DNA from: Iocasia fonsfrigidae
GTDB taxonomy: Bacteria; Bacillota; Halanaerobiia; Halanaerobiales; DTU029
Assembly: GCF_017751145.1 (NCBI RefSeq)
Contig: NZ_CP046640.1
Span: 1,158,137 to 1,222,136 of the forward strand
Length of the DNA: 64,000 nt
Reading direction: 5' to 3'
Shown: piece after piece, positions 1 to 8,454 of the stretch
Layout of the letters: each line of letters opens with the position of its first letter
Numbering within the stretch: the first letter of the stretch is position 1
Notes under the pieces: model-generated
Told to the model about the DNA's origin: nothing
The model's input: the letters and a program-made list of their open reading frames with translations, nothing else
Database searches by the model: none
Translations under genes and position numbers: made by a program

Positions 1-428
1 TATTGATATTGACAAGAATTAGGGATAGTATGTAAAAAAACAAAAAGAGTAGGATTTTTATAATTTAATTTGAATAATACACACAATTTTTACGAGTTAA
101 GAAAAGAACATTAATCTAATCTTTTTGATCCAAAAAATACCTAGATTTTAATTCATAAAAATAATAGCTAGCTAAAAAAATGGAATAAATTTTTTCTGAA
201 ATATTTTTATATAAGGAATAAGCAATAATTTTTCTTTAATGTGATGAAAAATAGAGATAATATCACAAATGTTCAATGAATATCCCCTTATATTTCATTG
301 AAATATAAATAATATTGTCGATAATAAAGGATATAAAATATTTTTGTATAACTTTTATATTAAAGAATATTTCGGTAGTGCTATTTATATATAAAATAAT
401 TTGAAGAATAATAATTGAGGTTGGTATT
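1..428. other. AT-rich upstream region of the ligase-HamA operon
   Basis: No gene is visible in these 428 bases. The only clear structure is a hairpin: TTCAATGAA at 272-280 pairs with TTCATTGAA at 294-302 around a 13-base loop. No T-run follows, so it is more likely an operator or 5'-UTR structure than a terminator. A TTGACA occurs at 9-14, but I could not pair it with a well-spaced -10 box, so I call no promoter. Confidence 0.5.
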
Positions 429-3002
429 ATGTATGAAGCAATTAAAATTAAAATGAAAAAATTAAGAGAAAAAGTTCGTCATCATGAATATAAATACTAT
501 GTTCTAGACTCACCTGAAATATCTGATGCAGAGTTCGATCAATTGGTGAGAGAGTTACAAAATTTTGAGGAAGAATATCCAGAATTAATAACCCCAAATT
601 CACCTACTCAACGAGTGGGAGGAGAACTGCTTGATAGCTTTGAGAAGGTGGAACATACAGTACCCATGCTCAGCTTGAGCAATGCCTTTAATGATGGCGA
701 ACTAAGGGAATTTGCATACAGGGTTTATAAATTAGTCGGAACAAAGGATATTGAATTTGTAATTGAACATAAAATAGATGGATTATCAGTAATACTTACA
801 TATGAGAAAGGATTACTTACAGTAGGGGCTACCCGTGGTAATGGTGTTATTGGGGGAAATGTCACCGAGAATATAAAGACCATCAGGTCTATACCATTGA
901 GTCTTCCTGAAGAACTTTCCGCTGAAATAAGAGGAGAAGTCTATATCAGTAAGTCTGATTTTGAGTATATCAACAATAAGAGATTTGATGAAGGAGAAGA
1001 GCCTTTTGCCAATCCCAGAAATGCTGCAGCTGGTTCCATCAGACAACTGGATCCGCGTATTGCTGCAGAAAGATCATTATCAATGCTTGCCTATGATTTG
1101 GTCAGTATTGAAGGACAGGAGTTTGATACACATACTGATGCAATGGAATTTCTCAAGGGAATGGGGTTTAAGGTAAACTGGTATCACAAATGTAAGAATA
1201 TTGATGATGTTATTGAATTATGTAATCAATGGACAGAGGAGAGGGATAATCTTCCCTATGAAATCGATGGACTTGTTATAAAAGTAAATAATCTCGACTT
1301 AAGAGAACAGCTTGGTACTACTGCCAAGAGTCCGTGCTGGGCAATAGCTTTTAAGTTCTCTTTTCATCAGAAGACCACAGTTGTCAAGGATATTATCATT
1401 TCTGTAGGGCGTACTGGAGAATTGACCCCTATTGCAATTCTGGGTCCTGTTTGTCTGGAAGGATTTACAGTCAGCAGGGCAACTTTACATAATGAAGATG
1501 AGATAAAAAGAAAAGATGTCAGGATTGGTGATCATGTTTTGGTGCGGAAAGCTGGAGGAGTTATCCCAGAGGTAGTAAAGATTATAGAAGAAAAAAGGAA
1601 TGGAAGTGAAGAGGTCTTTAAAATGCCGGATAGGTGTCCTGAGTGTGGTGCTATGGTTTTAAGACAGGGAGAAGGACCCTTTATCTGGTGTATTAATAAT
1701 TCTTGTATTGCTCAGCGTCGGGATTGTATTTTACATTTTATATCACGGAAGGCTATGAATATTAAAGGAGTTGAATACGAATTAATTGATCAACTTATAG
1801 AAGGAAGTATAATTGAGGATTATGCAGATCTTTACTTACTAACTATTAATGATCTTATAAATATTGGAAATTTGAATTACCAGTTAGCGATAAATATTAT
1901 TAATGCTATAGAAAAAAGTAAAACGAGACCACTACAGAATCTTGTATTTGCTTTGGGAATAAAACAAGTTGGAGTAGGGATTGCCAGAATTTTGGCAACA
2001 AAATTTAATTCAGTTGAAGAATTATCTCAGGCTAAGTTAGCCGACCTAGAGTCAATAGATGGAGTTCATCCAACTTTAGCCAATAATATTATTAATTTCT
2101 TTTCTCTACCTCAAAATCAGAGAGTTATAGAAAAATTAAAAGATGCTGGAGTTATCATGAATAATAAGTTAAGAAGAAAAAATAATGAAAAATCCTCTAA
2201 ATTAGAAAATATATTTAAATATGAAATAAAAGAAGTGAAATACAAATTTATTAGAGTTCATATAGAGTTATTATTAGATGATAATAACTATAGTATTTTT
2301 TATAAAGAGTTTAAATACTACTTATTAAGAAATACATTAACAGAGGATGGGTATAATTGGATTACTAAATTATTAGAAGGTAAAAAGATTGATGATAAAA
2401 AGCGTAACTATTTAAAAAATTCATTAAAAAGGATTTTTACTAATGAAGATCATTTAAAAGGATTAATTGGAGAATATATCCTAAGTTTTTATTATAGAAA
2501 TATTGAAGAAAATTATTTGTGGGATTATGGACCTAAAGGAAGGAGTTCAGCTGAACCAGGGATTGATTATATTGTATTTACTGGGGCAGAAAATAATATC
2601 AAAGATATAAGATTTACTGTTTGGGAAACTAAAACAACAGAAAGTAATGTAAATAATAGAGCAAGTGAAATTTATTCTTTTTTCGGTAAGAATGGTAGTT
2701 TTGATGAGAATATTGATTATGAAATTAAAGCAATCCAGGAGTTGTTTAAAAACAAGGAGAAGAGTAATTTGAAGAAAGTAGTAGCAAAACTTCCTTATTA
2801 TGTATTAAATAGAGATAAAAACCTCAGAATAGGAGCATCTATTATATTAAAGGAAGATACAACTACTCTTAATACTTTAAAATCTTTTGAAAAATGTTTT
2901 CCTGAATTAACTAAGGAACAAAGAATAGTAAAATTTATATTTTTTTTGTTGTTAAATAAGGTTATGAAAGATTTGGTGAGAGACATATGGAAAACATTAT
3001 AA
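429..3002 (+). CDS. NAD+-dependent DNA ligase fused to a HamA-like (DUF1837) nuclease
   Basis: The first ~580 residues are a LigA-type ligase. In order they are domain Ia (YYVLDSPEISDAEFD, about 24-38), the adenylation domain with nucleophile K115 in EHKIDG, E170 in RGEVY, K285 in EIDGLVIK and K309 in WAIAFKF, then an OB fold, a four-cysteine zinc finger (C403, C406, C421, C426) and helix-hairpin-helix repeats (about 500-570). Where LigA normally has a BRCT domain, residues ~590-857 instead resemble HamA: GEY (E682), GID (D713) and WETK (E733, K735) form a PD-(D/E)XK signature. Housekeeping LigA is about 670 aa, so this is a real C-terminal exchange. Two ligase positions are unusual: the RGDG motif reads RGNG (N138) and the following GED reads GGN. 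The start is ATG with GAGG at 416-419. It overlaps the helicase gene by 16 bp. Inferred role: nuclease subunit of a Hachiman system carrying a nick-sensing or nick-sealing module. Confidence 0.8.
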   Translation: MYEAIKIKMKKLREKVRHHEYKYYVLDSPEISDAEFDQLVRELQNFEEEYPELITPNSPTQRVGGELLDSFEKVEHTVPMLSLSNAFNDGELREFAYRVYKLVGTKDIEFVIEHKIDGLSVILTYEKGLLTVGATRGNGVIGGNVTENIKTIRSIPLSLPEELSAEIRGEVYISKSDFEYINNKRFDEGEEPFANPRNAAAGSIRQLDPRIAAERSLSMLAYDLVSIEGQEFDTHTDAMEFLKGMGFKVNWYHKCKNIDDVIELCNQWTEERDNLPYEIDGLVIKVNNLDLREQLGTTAKSPCWAIAFKFSFHQKTTVVKDIIISVGRTGELTPIAILGPVCLEGFTVSRATLHNEDEIKRKDVRIGDHVLVRKAGGVIPEVVKIIEEKRNGSEEVFKMPDRCPECGAMVLRQGEGPFIWCINNSCIAQRRDCILHFISRKAMNIKGVEYELIDQLIEGSIIEDYADLYLLTINDLINIGNLNYQLAINIINAIEKSKTRPLQNLVFALGIKQVGVGIARILATKFNSVEELSQAKLADLESIDGVHPTLANNIINFFSLPQNQRVIEKLKDAGVIMNNKLRRKNNEKSSKLENIFKYEIKEVKYKFIRVHIELLLDDNNYSIFYKEFKYYLLRNTLTEDGYNWITKLLEGKKIDDKKRNYLKNSLKRIFTNEDHLKGLIGEYILSFYYRNIEENYLWDYGPKGRSSAEPGIDYIVFTGAENNIKDIRFTVWETKTTESNVNNRASEIYSFFGKNGSFDENIDYEIKAIQELFKNKEKSNLKKVVAKLPYYVLNRDKNLRIGASIILKEDTTTLNTLKSFEKCFPELTKEQRIVKFIFFLLLNKVMKDLVRDIWKTL

Positions 3003-6000
3003 ATAATCATAATATTGATAAAATATTATCTGAAATTAATAATCGTAATGATTTTTTAGAGTTAATAGAATATATTTTTTACTATGACATGGAATTACTT
3101 ATAAAAGATATATCTATTAAAGAAAGTGAACTTAAAGATGATATTAATAAGTTAAAATTACTTGAGAAAATATCAATATATATTTATTCCAATTATACAA
3201 ACGAATTATTTAATAAAAATCAGGATTTAAGGGATAAGGCCTTGGAACTAGTTGCGTTAACATTTGAAAGAGCATCCATATATTTTAAACATATGGATTT
3301 AAATATTATTGATGGGCGAGATATAGTTTTAAAAAGATTAAAATATTGCTTTAGGTCTTCAATTGCATATTCTCTAGCGGGTAATTCTCCTAATAGTATT
3401 TTTATGGCAAATAAAATAATAAAATTATTTAAATATATAGATAAACATGAGGGGTATTATGATAAAGATTTGATCACATTGTATCGTTTTTCAAGTTATA
3501 TTCTAAATAGAAAATTTTCTCTTAGCACTTCCAAATTGTCTAAAAAACAATCATCGATACTTTTTAGCTTAACAAGATATATTAATACTGGAAATCAAGA
3601 TCATTATTTTATGGCAATTAATGATTTGCAAAGTTTAATTAGTAGTAAATTAGAAAAGTGTCAGAGTGAACAGTTTTGGATATTAAGAAATATATATCTT
3701 GTCTTACAAAAATTTTATGATAATTGTGTTTGGACTGTATTATATAATATATTTGATAATAATTATATAAAACAACTAATTAAATCACGACCGCCAATCC
3801 TTGAATTATGGCCAAATCAACTCAAAATAGTAAATAACCCGAATAGTTTTTTGAATGTTGATTTTAAAAATAGGATATTAATAAACTTACCAACTAGCGG
3901 AGGAAAGAGTTTGTTAGCTGAGTTTGCATTGATAAAGGAACTAGAGAAAAACAATAATAAAAAGTGTATATATATAGTCCCAACAAATGCTCTGGTATAT
4001 GAAGTATATAAACGGTTACAGGAAAGATTTAGAAGACTAGAATATAATGTGCTTAACATACCTGGTGGATATGAAGATCACGGGGAAAAATTATTTCAAG
4101 AATATAGTGTTTTAATAACTACACCAGAAAAAATGGACACAATAATTAGAAACAATATACGAAATAATTTTCTGGATGATGTTTCTTTGGTTATATTTGA
4201 TGAATTTCATAAAATAAGTGACAAAAATAGAGGATGGGTTATTGAAAGTTCTTTATGGTATCTTATAAATAGCGATAGTTATAAAGACATAAAAATAATG
4301 TTGCTATCTGCAATTATAGATAATGGAGAAGTGATATTAGATTGGGTTAAAGAAACTGAAGATTTAAATGAAAACATATGTGATAATTGGAAACCGACTT
4401 TACAGATAAAAGGTATTGCTAAATATGAATATATTAAAAATAAATATGGTCAATGGGTGTCCGTACCCAAAAAACATAAGTATTATAAAGAAGCTTATAA
4501 GTGTCATATAGCTACTGGATTTTTAAAATATTTTCAGAAAGATTTAGAAAAGAGAACAATAAAATTATTTGATTTTCCAAGATATCATTATAAATCTAGT
4601 AATAAATTGGTTAAAAAAGAAAATATAAATTATGAAAGCTTTGTGATGGGCATATCACAAAAATTGGAAAATACAGGGGGTAATCTGATATTTTTTAATA
4701 CAAAAGGTGATGTAGAATCGTTTGTAAGAAGTTATGAGCCTTATGTACCAGAAAAAGTTAAAATAAGTCAAGAAATTAATAGGCTAATTAATTATTTTGA
4801 AAAAAGGTTAGGAAAAGAGCATTTATTAATAAAGGGATTAAAAAAGGGTATTGCATATCATCATGGTAGTTTGCCAATTGATATGAGAGAGGCCTTAGAA
4901 GATTATTATTCAAAGGGGTATATAAAAACATTAGCAGCTACAACTACACTAGCAGAGGGTGTTAATTTTCCTATTCAAAACTTTATTTATAGTGGTTTAA
5001 AATATGTTGGTCAAAAGACTATAGACATAGCTGACTTTAAAAATATTGCTGGTAGAGCTGGAAGGGCTTATCAAAGTACATATGGGCAAATTATTTTTGT
5101 TAAATTTTATCCTTATAGTGTAAAAGAAGATTATCTAGAATACGAAAATTATGATAATAATGTAACAAGCTCTTTACTTAGTGATGAAAAAATTTTTGAA
5201 ATTATAGATGAAATGAACAAAAAAAATAGTGAAGATATCGAGGACTTTATAGACCAAGCAAGTAATAACGGGTTTATAAAAACATTATTACTTTTTTATA
5301 ATTCTATATCTGAGAATGAAAATTTGTTGGATAGAATATTTAGCAATGCTTTATTCTCCAAACAATTACAACAAGATAAGCTAAAAAATCTTTTACATTC
5401 AAGTAAAAAAGTATATCATTATTTTGATAAAAAACCGTTAAGAATCAGGGAAAAAGTGCAGATTAGTGGATTGTCTTTCTATTCTTACTATATTGTGCAA
5501 AAATTAGCCAAAGATATAGTTGATAATTTAGATTATAATATCCGTAATAATCTAAAAATGGAAATGTTAATAAAACAAGAGGCATTTATACAAATACTTA
5601 GTTTAAAAGAGTTTAATAAAATGAAAGTAAGAAGAAGTACACCTGCTTCGAAAAAAATTGTTATTGATGATTATAGTTTATTTTTAGACTGGACTCAGAC
5701 AAATATTAATGTACCTCAACTTAGTGAAAAATATTTTTTTAAGGTTAAACAACCTTATAGAATAAGTAGAATTACAGAATATATAAAGGAGATGTATGAA
5801 TATAAACTATCATGGGCATTAAGTATATTATCAAGAATAATAAATGAAAATTTAAGTCTGGATATATCATCAAACATAATTAACTTTATTAATAAATTAA
5901 GTCAATTTGTCAAATATGGTTTATATTCTACTACTGCACTAGACCTTGTGAAACTTGGTTTTAATTCTCGTGATACAATAAATGAATTAGCTGAATTCAT

Positions 6001-6487
6001 AGATAATAATTATGAATATTTCAAATTAAAAGAATTAGGAAATATAATTAGTACCCTTGATCATAACATTTTATCAGACAAATTAGATAGTATTACTGAT
6101 TATGAGTTAAGAAAGTTCATAACAATAACCAACAATTTAAAAATTATTTCTAAACAAATTGAAAAAGACAAAAAGGTAAAAACTAAAATTGCAGGCACAA
6201 AATATCATTTGTGTAGACTAGAAGAAAAACAAAATATATTAGATAAAATAAAAAAAAATTCCAAAAGAATTGTATTAATTCCTGAACCAGATAATTACTA
6301 TGATAAATATGCTGTTGAAGTTTATTATAACCAAACAAAGATTGGTTATCTTTCTAGAAATATAAATGAAGAGGTGGCATATTATCTAAGTATTTATACA
6401 CCTTATACAATTGATTTAATAAATATTAATGTAGTTAATTTAAATAAGTATATTGAAATTAAAGTAAAGATAAATTTTGAAGTCTAA
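2987..6487 (+). CDS. hamB: HamB-like superfamily 2 helicase with C-terminal HIRAN domain
   Basis: An 1166-aa helicase whose start lies inside the end of the ligase-nuclease gene, indicating translational coupling. Visible motifs are Walker A (LPTSGGKS, near residue 302), the DEFH box (near 405), LSA (motif III), TTTLAEGVNFP and the arginine-finger motif GRAGRAYQ (near 688), the pattern of Ski2/HamB-type helicases. The N-terminal ~280 residues show no motif I recognise. Residues ~1067-1166 (AGTKYH, then PEPDNYYDKYAVEV and IGYLSR) match a HIRAN domain, a fold known in HLTF/Rad5 to bind single-stranded 3' DNA ends. In Hachiman, HamB scans DNA and releases the HamA nuclease on damaged or phage DNA. 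The gene is extremely AT-rich (8 G+C in bases 3001-3060), unlike the ligase half of its partner. Confidence 0.8.
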   Translation: MENIINNHNIDKILSEINNRNDFLELIEYIFYYDMELLIKDISIKESELKDDINKLKLLEKISIYIYSNYTNELFNKNQDLRDKALELVALTFERASIYFKHMDLNIIDGRDIVLKRLKYCFRSSIAYSLAGNSPNSIFMANKIIKLFKYIDKHEGYYDKDLITLYRFSSYILNRKFSLSTSKLSKKQSSILFSLTRYINTGNQDHYFMAINDLQSLISSKLEKCQSEQFWILRNIYLVLQKFYDNCVWTVLYNIFDNNYIKQLIKSRPPILELWPNQLKIVNNPNSFLNVDFKNRILINLPTSGGKSLLAEFALIKELEKNNNKKCIYIVPTNALVYEVYKRLQERFRRLEYNVLNIPGGYEDHGEKLFQEYSVLITTPEKMDTIIRNNIRNNFLDDVSLVIFDEFHKISDKNRGWVIESSLWYLINSDSYKDIKIMLLSAIIDNGEVILDWVKETEDLNENICDNWKPTLQIKGIAKYEYIKNKYGQWVSVPKKHKYYKEAYKCHIATGFLKYFQKDLEKRTIKLFDFPRYHYKSSNKLVKKENINYESFVMGISQKLENTGGNLIFFNTKGDVESFVRSYEPYVPEKVKISQEINRLINYFEKRLGKEHLLIKGLKKGIAYHHGSLPIDMREALEDYYSKGYIKTLAATTTLAEGVNFPIQNFIYSGLKYVGQKTIDIADFKNIAGRAGRAYQSTYGQIIFVKFYPYSVKEDYLEYENYDNNVTSSLLSDEKIFEIIDEMNKKNSEDIEDFIDQASNNGFIKTLLLFYNSISENENLLDRIFSNALFSKQLQQDKLKNLLHSSKKVYHYFDKKPLRIREKVQISGLSFYSYYIVQKLAKDIVDNLDYNIRNNLKMEMLIKQEAFIQILSLKEFNKMKVRRSTPASKKIVIDDYSLFLDWTQTNINVPQLSEKYFFKVKQPYRISRITEYIKEMYEYKLSWALSILSRIINENLSLDISSNIINFINKLSQFVKYGLYSTTALDLVKLGFNSRDTINELAEFIDNNYEYFKLKELGNIISTLDHNILSDKLDSITDYELRKFITITNNLKIISKQIEKDKKVKTKIAGTKYHLCRLEEKQNILDKIKKNSKRIVLIPEPDNYYDKYAVEVYYNQTKIGYLSRNINEEVAYYLSIYTPYTIDLININVVNLNKYIEIKVKINFEV

Positions 6488-6639
6488 TTTTTAGTATTGT
6501 ATAATTTGACAGCAATGACATCTAAATTAGATAATATAGGACTATACTGGATATCCTATATGTTAGGATAGTTGTAGTAGGGAGTAAAATCTGTGTATAA
6601 ATAAAAGTTACGACAATAAATCCTAAGAGTAGAATTCAT
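6488..6639. other. Short intergenic region with hairpin
   Basis: TATCCTA at 6552-6558 pairs with TAGGATA at 6564-6570. No U-tract follows, so terminator function is doubtful. Confidence 0.3.
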
Positions 6640-7196
6640 ATGCCCAAGAAAGTATACCCCAAGAAATTAAAAGAATCTGTTCTTAAAAGACTTGCTCCAC
6701 CAAATGCTGAAAAAGCATCTGATCTTTATTATATTAAAACTATTGGTGAGCCTCAATTTAAAATAAATATAAATCTTAATAAAGAAATATTTTTTTCAGA
6801 AGAAAGAAGGGACTATTATATTATAAATAATGGTGAAAATGTTTACATCAGTATTACCAGAGGTAATAGTTGGCAACTATTAATGAATTTAGTAAAAATA
6901 ATAGAGGTACTATAGTATTTTCTGTAGATAGTTTTTATTATTCAAAACATACTATAGTAGCACATCATTTAGTTTTTGTTTCTTTTGATGATAAAGTACA
7001 GGCGAAAAGAATATATGGTATTGTTAAAGAAATGGAGTGGGTTGATAATAAAACACTTAAAGTTAATGTTGATCCTATTAAAAATGGAGAGAGTATTACA
7101 TATATAAAAGATCCCTTTAATTTAACTATGTTTGAAAGAATCATAGAAGAGGGAAAAGAACTCATTGAATGGCTTAATAACAAAGGGTGGAAATAA
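6640..7196 (+). pseudogene. Frameshifted hypothetical gene with a transposase-like N-terminus
   Basis: Two overlapping reading frames (6640-6915, 91 aa; 6870-7196, 107 aa from TTG) look like one gene split by a frameshift near 6870: the first turns nonsensical after ITRGNS and the second continues with sensible sequence. The first ~28 residues (YPKKLKESVLKRLAPPN) resemble the N-terminus of an IS3/IS66-type transposase orfA, but the rest does not. This suggests an insertion-element end joined to another gene. The remainder is an alpha/beta protein of unknown function. It lies just 3' of the Hachiman-like operon and could be a decayed accessory gene. A genuine second gene with TTG start and AGAGGT ribosome site is the alternative. 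Confidence 0.4.
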
Positions 7197-7282
7197 TAGA
7201 TAATAAGCATTGAGTTATCGAAAGATAAAGAAAGATGATCAAATTTAATATAATTTAGTTTGTGATAAAATAAGATATAATT

Positions 7283-7774
7283 CTACTCTTCCTTTTTATT
7301 CATTGTGTTTTCAATATATTCCTCATATTCAGGAAAAGCCTTTTTAAGTTTAATAGTAAGATAACCTCGCATGTCCTGGTCACCTTTCTTATATTGTTCT
7401 TTTAAAAAGTCCAGAATTTTATATAATGTAGCTTTATCGTCTTCCTCTGGTTTACTAGGATTAAATCTATCATTTAACTTATTTAAAGCAGCTTTAATTT
7501 CTACATCAGATAAATATTTTACTGCTTCCATAATTATATTTTCAGGAGATTTCCTCATTTCACCTTTTCCTTTTTTAATCCATTCTTCTCTAATCCCATA
7601 TTCTTTAGATATATTATGTATGAGTTGATCTGATATAGTATTTGTGCCATTCTCAATATTACCTATAGTAGAACGGCTTATTTTAATTCTATTTGAAAAT
7701 TCTTTTTGAGTTAATTCTAATGTCTTTCTTAAATACTTTATTCGACTTGGTATTGAGTTTTTTATCTTATTCAT
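7283..7774 (-). CDS. XRE-family transcriptional regulator (copy 1)
   Basis: A 163-aa DNA-binding protein. Residues ~9-65 form a Cro/C1-type helix-turn-helix (LTQKEFSNRIKISRSTIGNIENG). The C-terminal ~90 residues are helical and charged, with no enzyme motif. The start is supported by AAGGTGAT six bases upstream of ATG. It is a paralog of the regulator at 27757-28209: both share the WxKxGKGxM segment after the HTH and an LxxL..KKxF end. Both are read away from a divergent promoter that leads into a duplicated leader cassette. It probably represses that promoter, and likely itself, through the inverted repeat at 7808-7854. This is an inference from position. Confidence 0.85.
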   Translation of the reverse strand: MNKIKNSIPSRIKYLRKTLELTQKEFSNRIKISRSTIGNIENGTNTISDQLIHNISKEYGIREEWIKKGKGEMRKSPENIIMEAVKYLSDVEIKAALNKLNDRFNPSKPEEDDKATLYKILDFLKEQYKKGDQDMRGYLTIKLKKAFPEYEEYIENTMNKKEE

Positions 7775-7807
7775 TTTAAAATCACCTTATTTAAGCACTT
7801 TATTTAC

Positions 7808-7854
7808 TAAAAAAGACAAAAAATAAATAATAAGCCTTGACAATGTCTTTTTTA
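7808..7854. promoter_or_regulatory. Candidate XRE operator (inverted repeat)
   Basis: TAAAAAAGACA at 7808-7818 is repeated inverted as TGTCTTTTTTA at 7844-7854, an 11-bp perfect dyad whose right arm lies in the -35/-10 spacer of the forward promoter. Position and symmetry suggest binding by the divergent XRE protein. Confidence 0.5.
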
Positions 7855-7865
7855 AGCATTATAAT
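7837..7865 (+). promoter_or_regulatory. Sigma-A type promoter of the leader cassette / sugar operon
   Basis: TTGACA at 7837-7842 and TATAAT at 7860-7865 are both perfect consensus boxes with a 17-base spacer. They point rightward into the leader cassette and the ABC transporter operon. The second cassette has the same arrangement. Confidence 0.75.
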
Positions 7866-8036
7866 ATACTTGTAATATAAGCTAAATAGAAGTAGTATAT
7901 CTGATCTTCAAAAAAGTATTAAGTAAAAATCATTGCAAAACGAGTCATTATAAAAATGTATTCTGATTTAACAAAACAACAAAGCTAATTATTTCTACAA
8001 TTAATTTTAGTTCCTACAAGATAATAACATAAAATG

Positions 8037-8390
8037 ATAGAAAGGAGGTATCCATCTATTAATCCAGGGTAAAAAGAGAACAGCTGCCAGCTGTTCTGTT
8101 AGCTTATTCCATTAATAATTATACCATATGGACAGGTTTTTGTAAATTTGTGGTAGAGGTGTTTTGCTGGAGTATGGTTCCCGGGAGGGGTTGCTGTGCA
8201 AAGAGGAGAGGAACGACAGGAAGGTTTACCAGAATATCAACCGGGAGATAAGATCTACAAGTTATTTAATCACGATATAGTAATGATAAGGGGAAAAGAT
8301 GAGGAGTTTATTATAAGAATTGCTAAATTGAAAAAGAATAGAAGTGTTTAACCTGGGGCCCTGGGCCGGGAATTTATTTTTCCGGTCCAT
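8037..8390 (+). repeat. Duplicated leader cassette, copy 1 (direct repeat of 28362-28713)
   Basis: About 350 bp almost identical to 28362-28713. In order it holds an isolated extended Shine-Dalgarno (TAGAAAGGAGGT), a hairpin (AGAACAGC 8077-8084 with GCTGTTCT 8090-8097), a GTG-initiated 51-codon reading frame, and a GC-rich terminator-like hairpin (GGGCCGG 8363-8369 with CCGGTCC 8382-8388). The two copies differ mostly by synonymous changes, one whole-codon indel, and loop or G-U changes in the hairpins, so both peptide and RNA structure appear constrained. Confidence 0.85.
8196..8351 (+). CDS. Conserved 51-aa leader-cassette peptide (copy 1)
   Basis: GTG start preceded by GGGAGGGG at 8183-8190. 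The peptide starts MQRGEERQEG and contains LPEYQPGDKIYKLFNHD, IRGKDEEF and a basic KLKKNRSV tail. I recognise no family. The copy at 28522 encodes the same protein one residue shorter; differences are conservative (M/I, R/K, A/V) or synonymous, which is the mark of a translated frame. No membrane segment or signal peptide is visible. It lies between an XRE-linked promoter and a terminator-like hairpin ahead of the ABC operon, so a regulatory role is plausible but unproven. Confidence 0.65.
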   Translation: MQRGEERQEGLPEYQPGDKIYKLFNHDIVMIRGKDEEFIIRIAKLKKNRSV

Positions 8391-8454
8391 TTTTAATATG
8401 GAGATATTGCCGTCTAGCGATATTATTTTTAAAAAAAGAAGGAGGATGTTTTTG

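Noticed and set aside
1-40. Promoter at the window start (TTGACA at 9-14)
   Set aside because: No -10 box at 16-18 bases spacing could be found.
429-2170. Ordinary housekeeping ligA with an unrelated downstream gene
   Set aside because: The frame is open without interruption from ligase into the nuclease domain, BRCT is absent, and the stop codon lies inside the helicase gene start, so a fusion is the simpler reading.
8344-8454. N-terminal extension of the sugar-binding protein
   Set aside because: It overlaps the end of the leader peptide and the terminator hairpin and lacks a ribosome site; ATG 8455 gives a proper signal peptide and GGAGG spacing.
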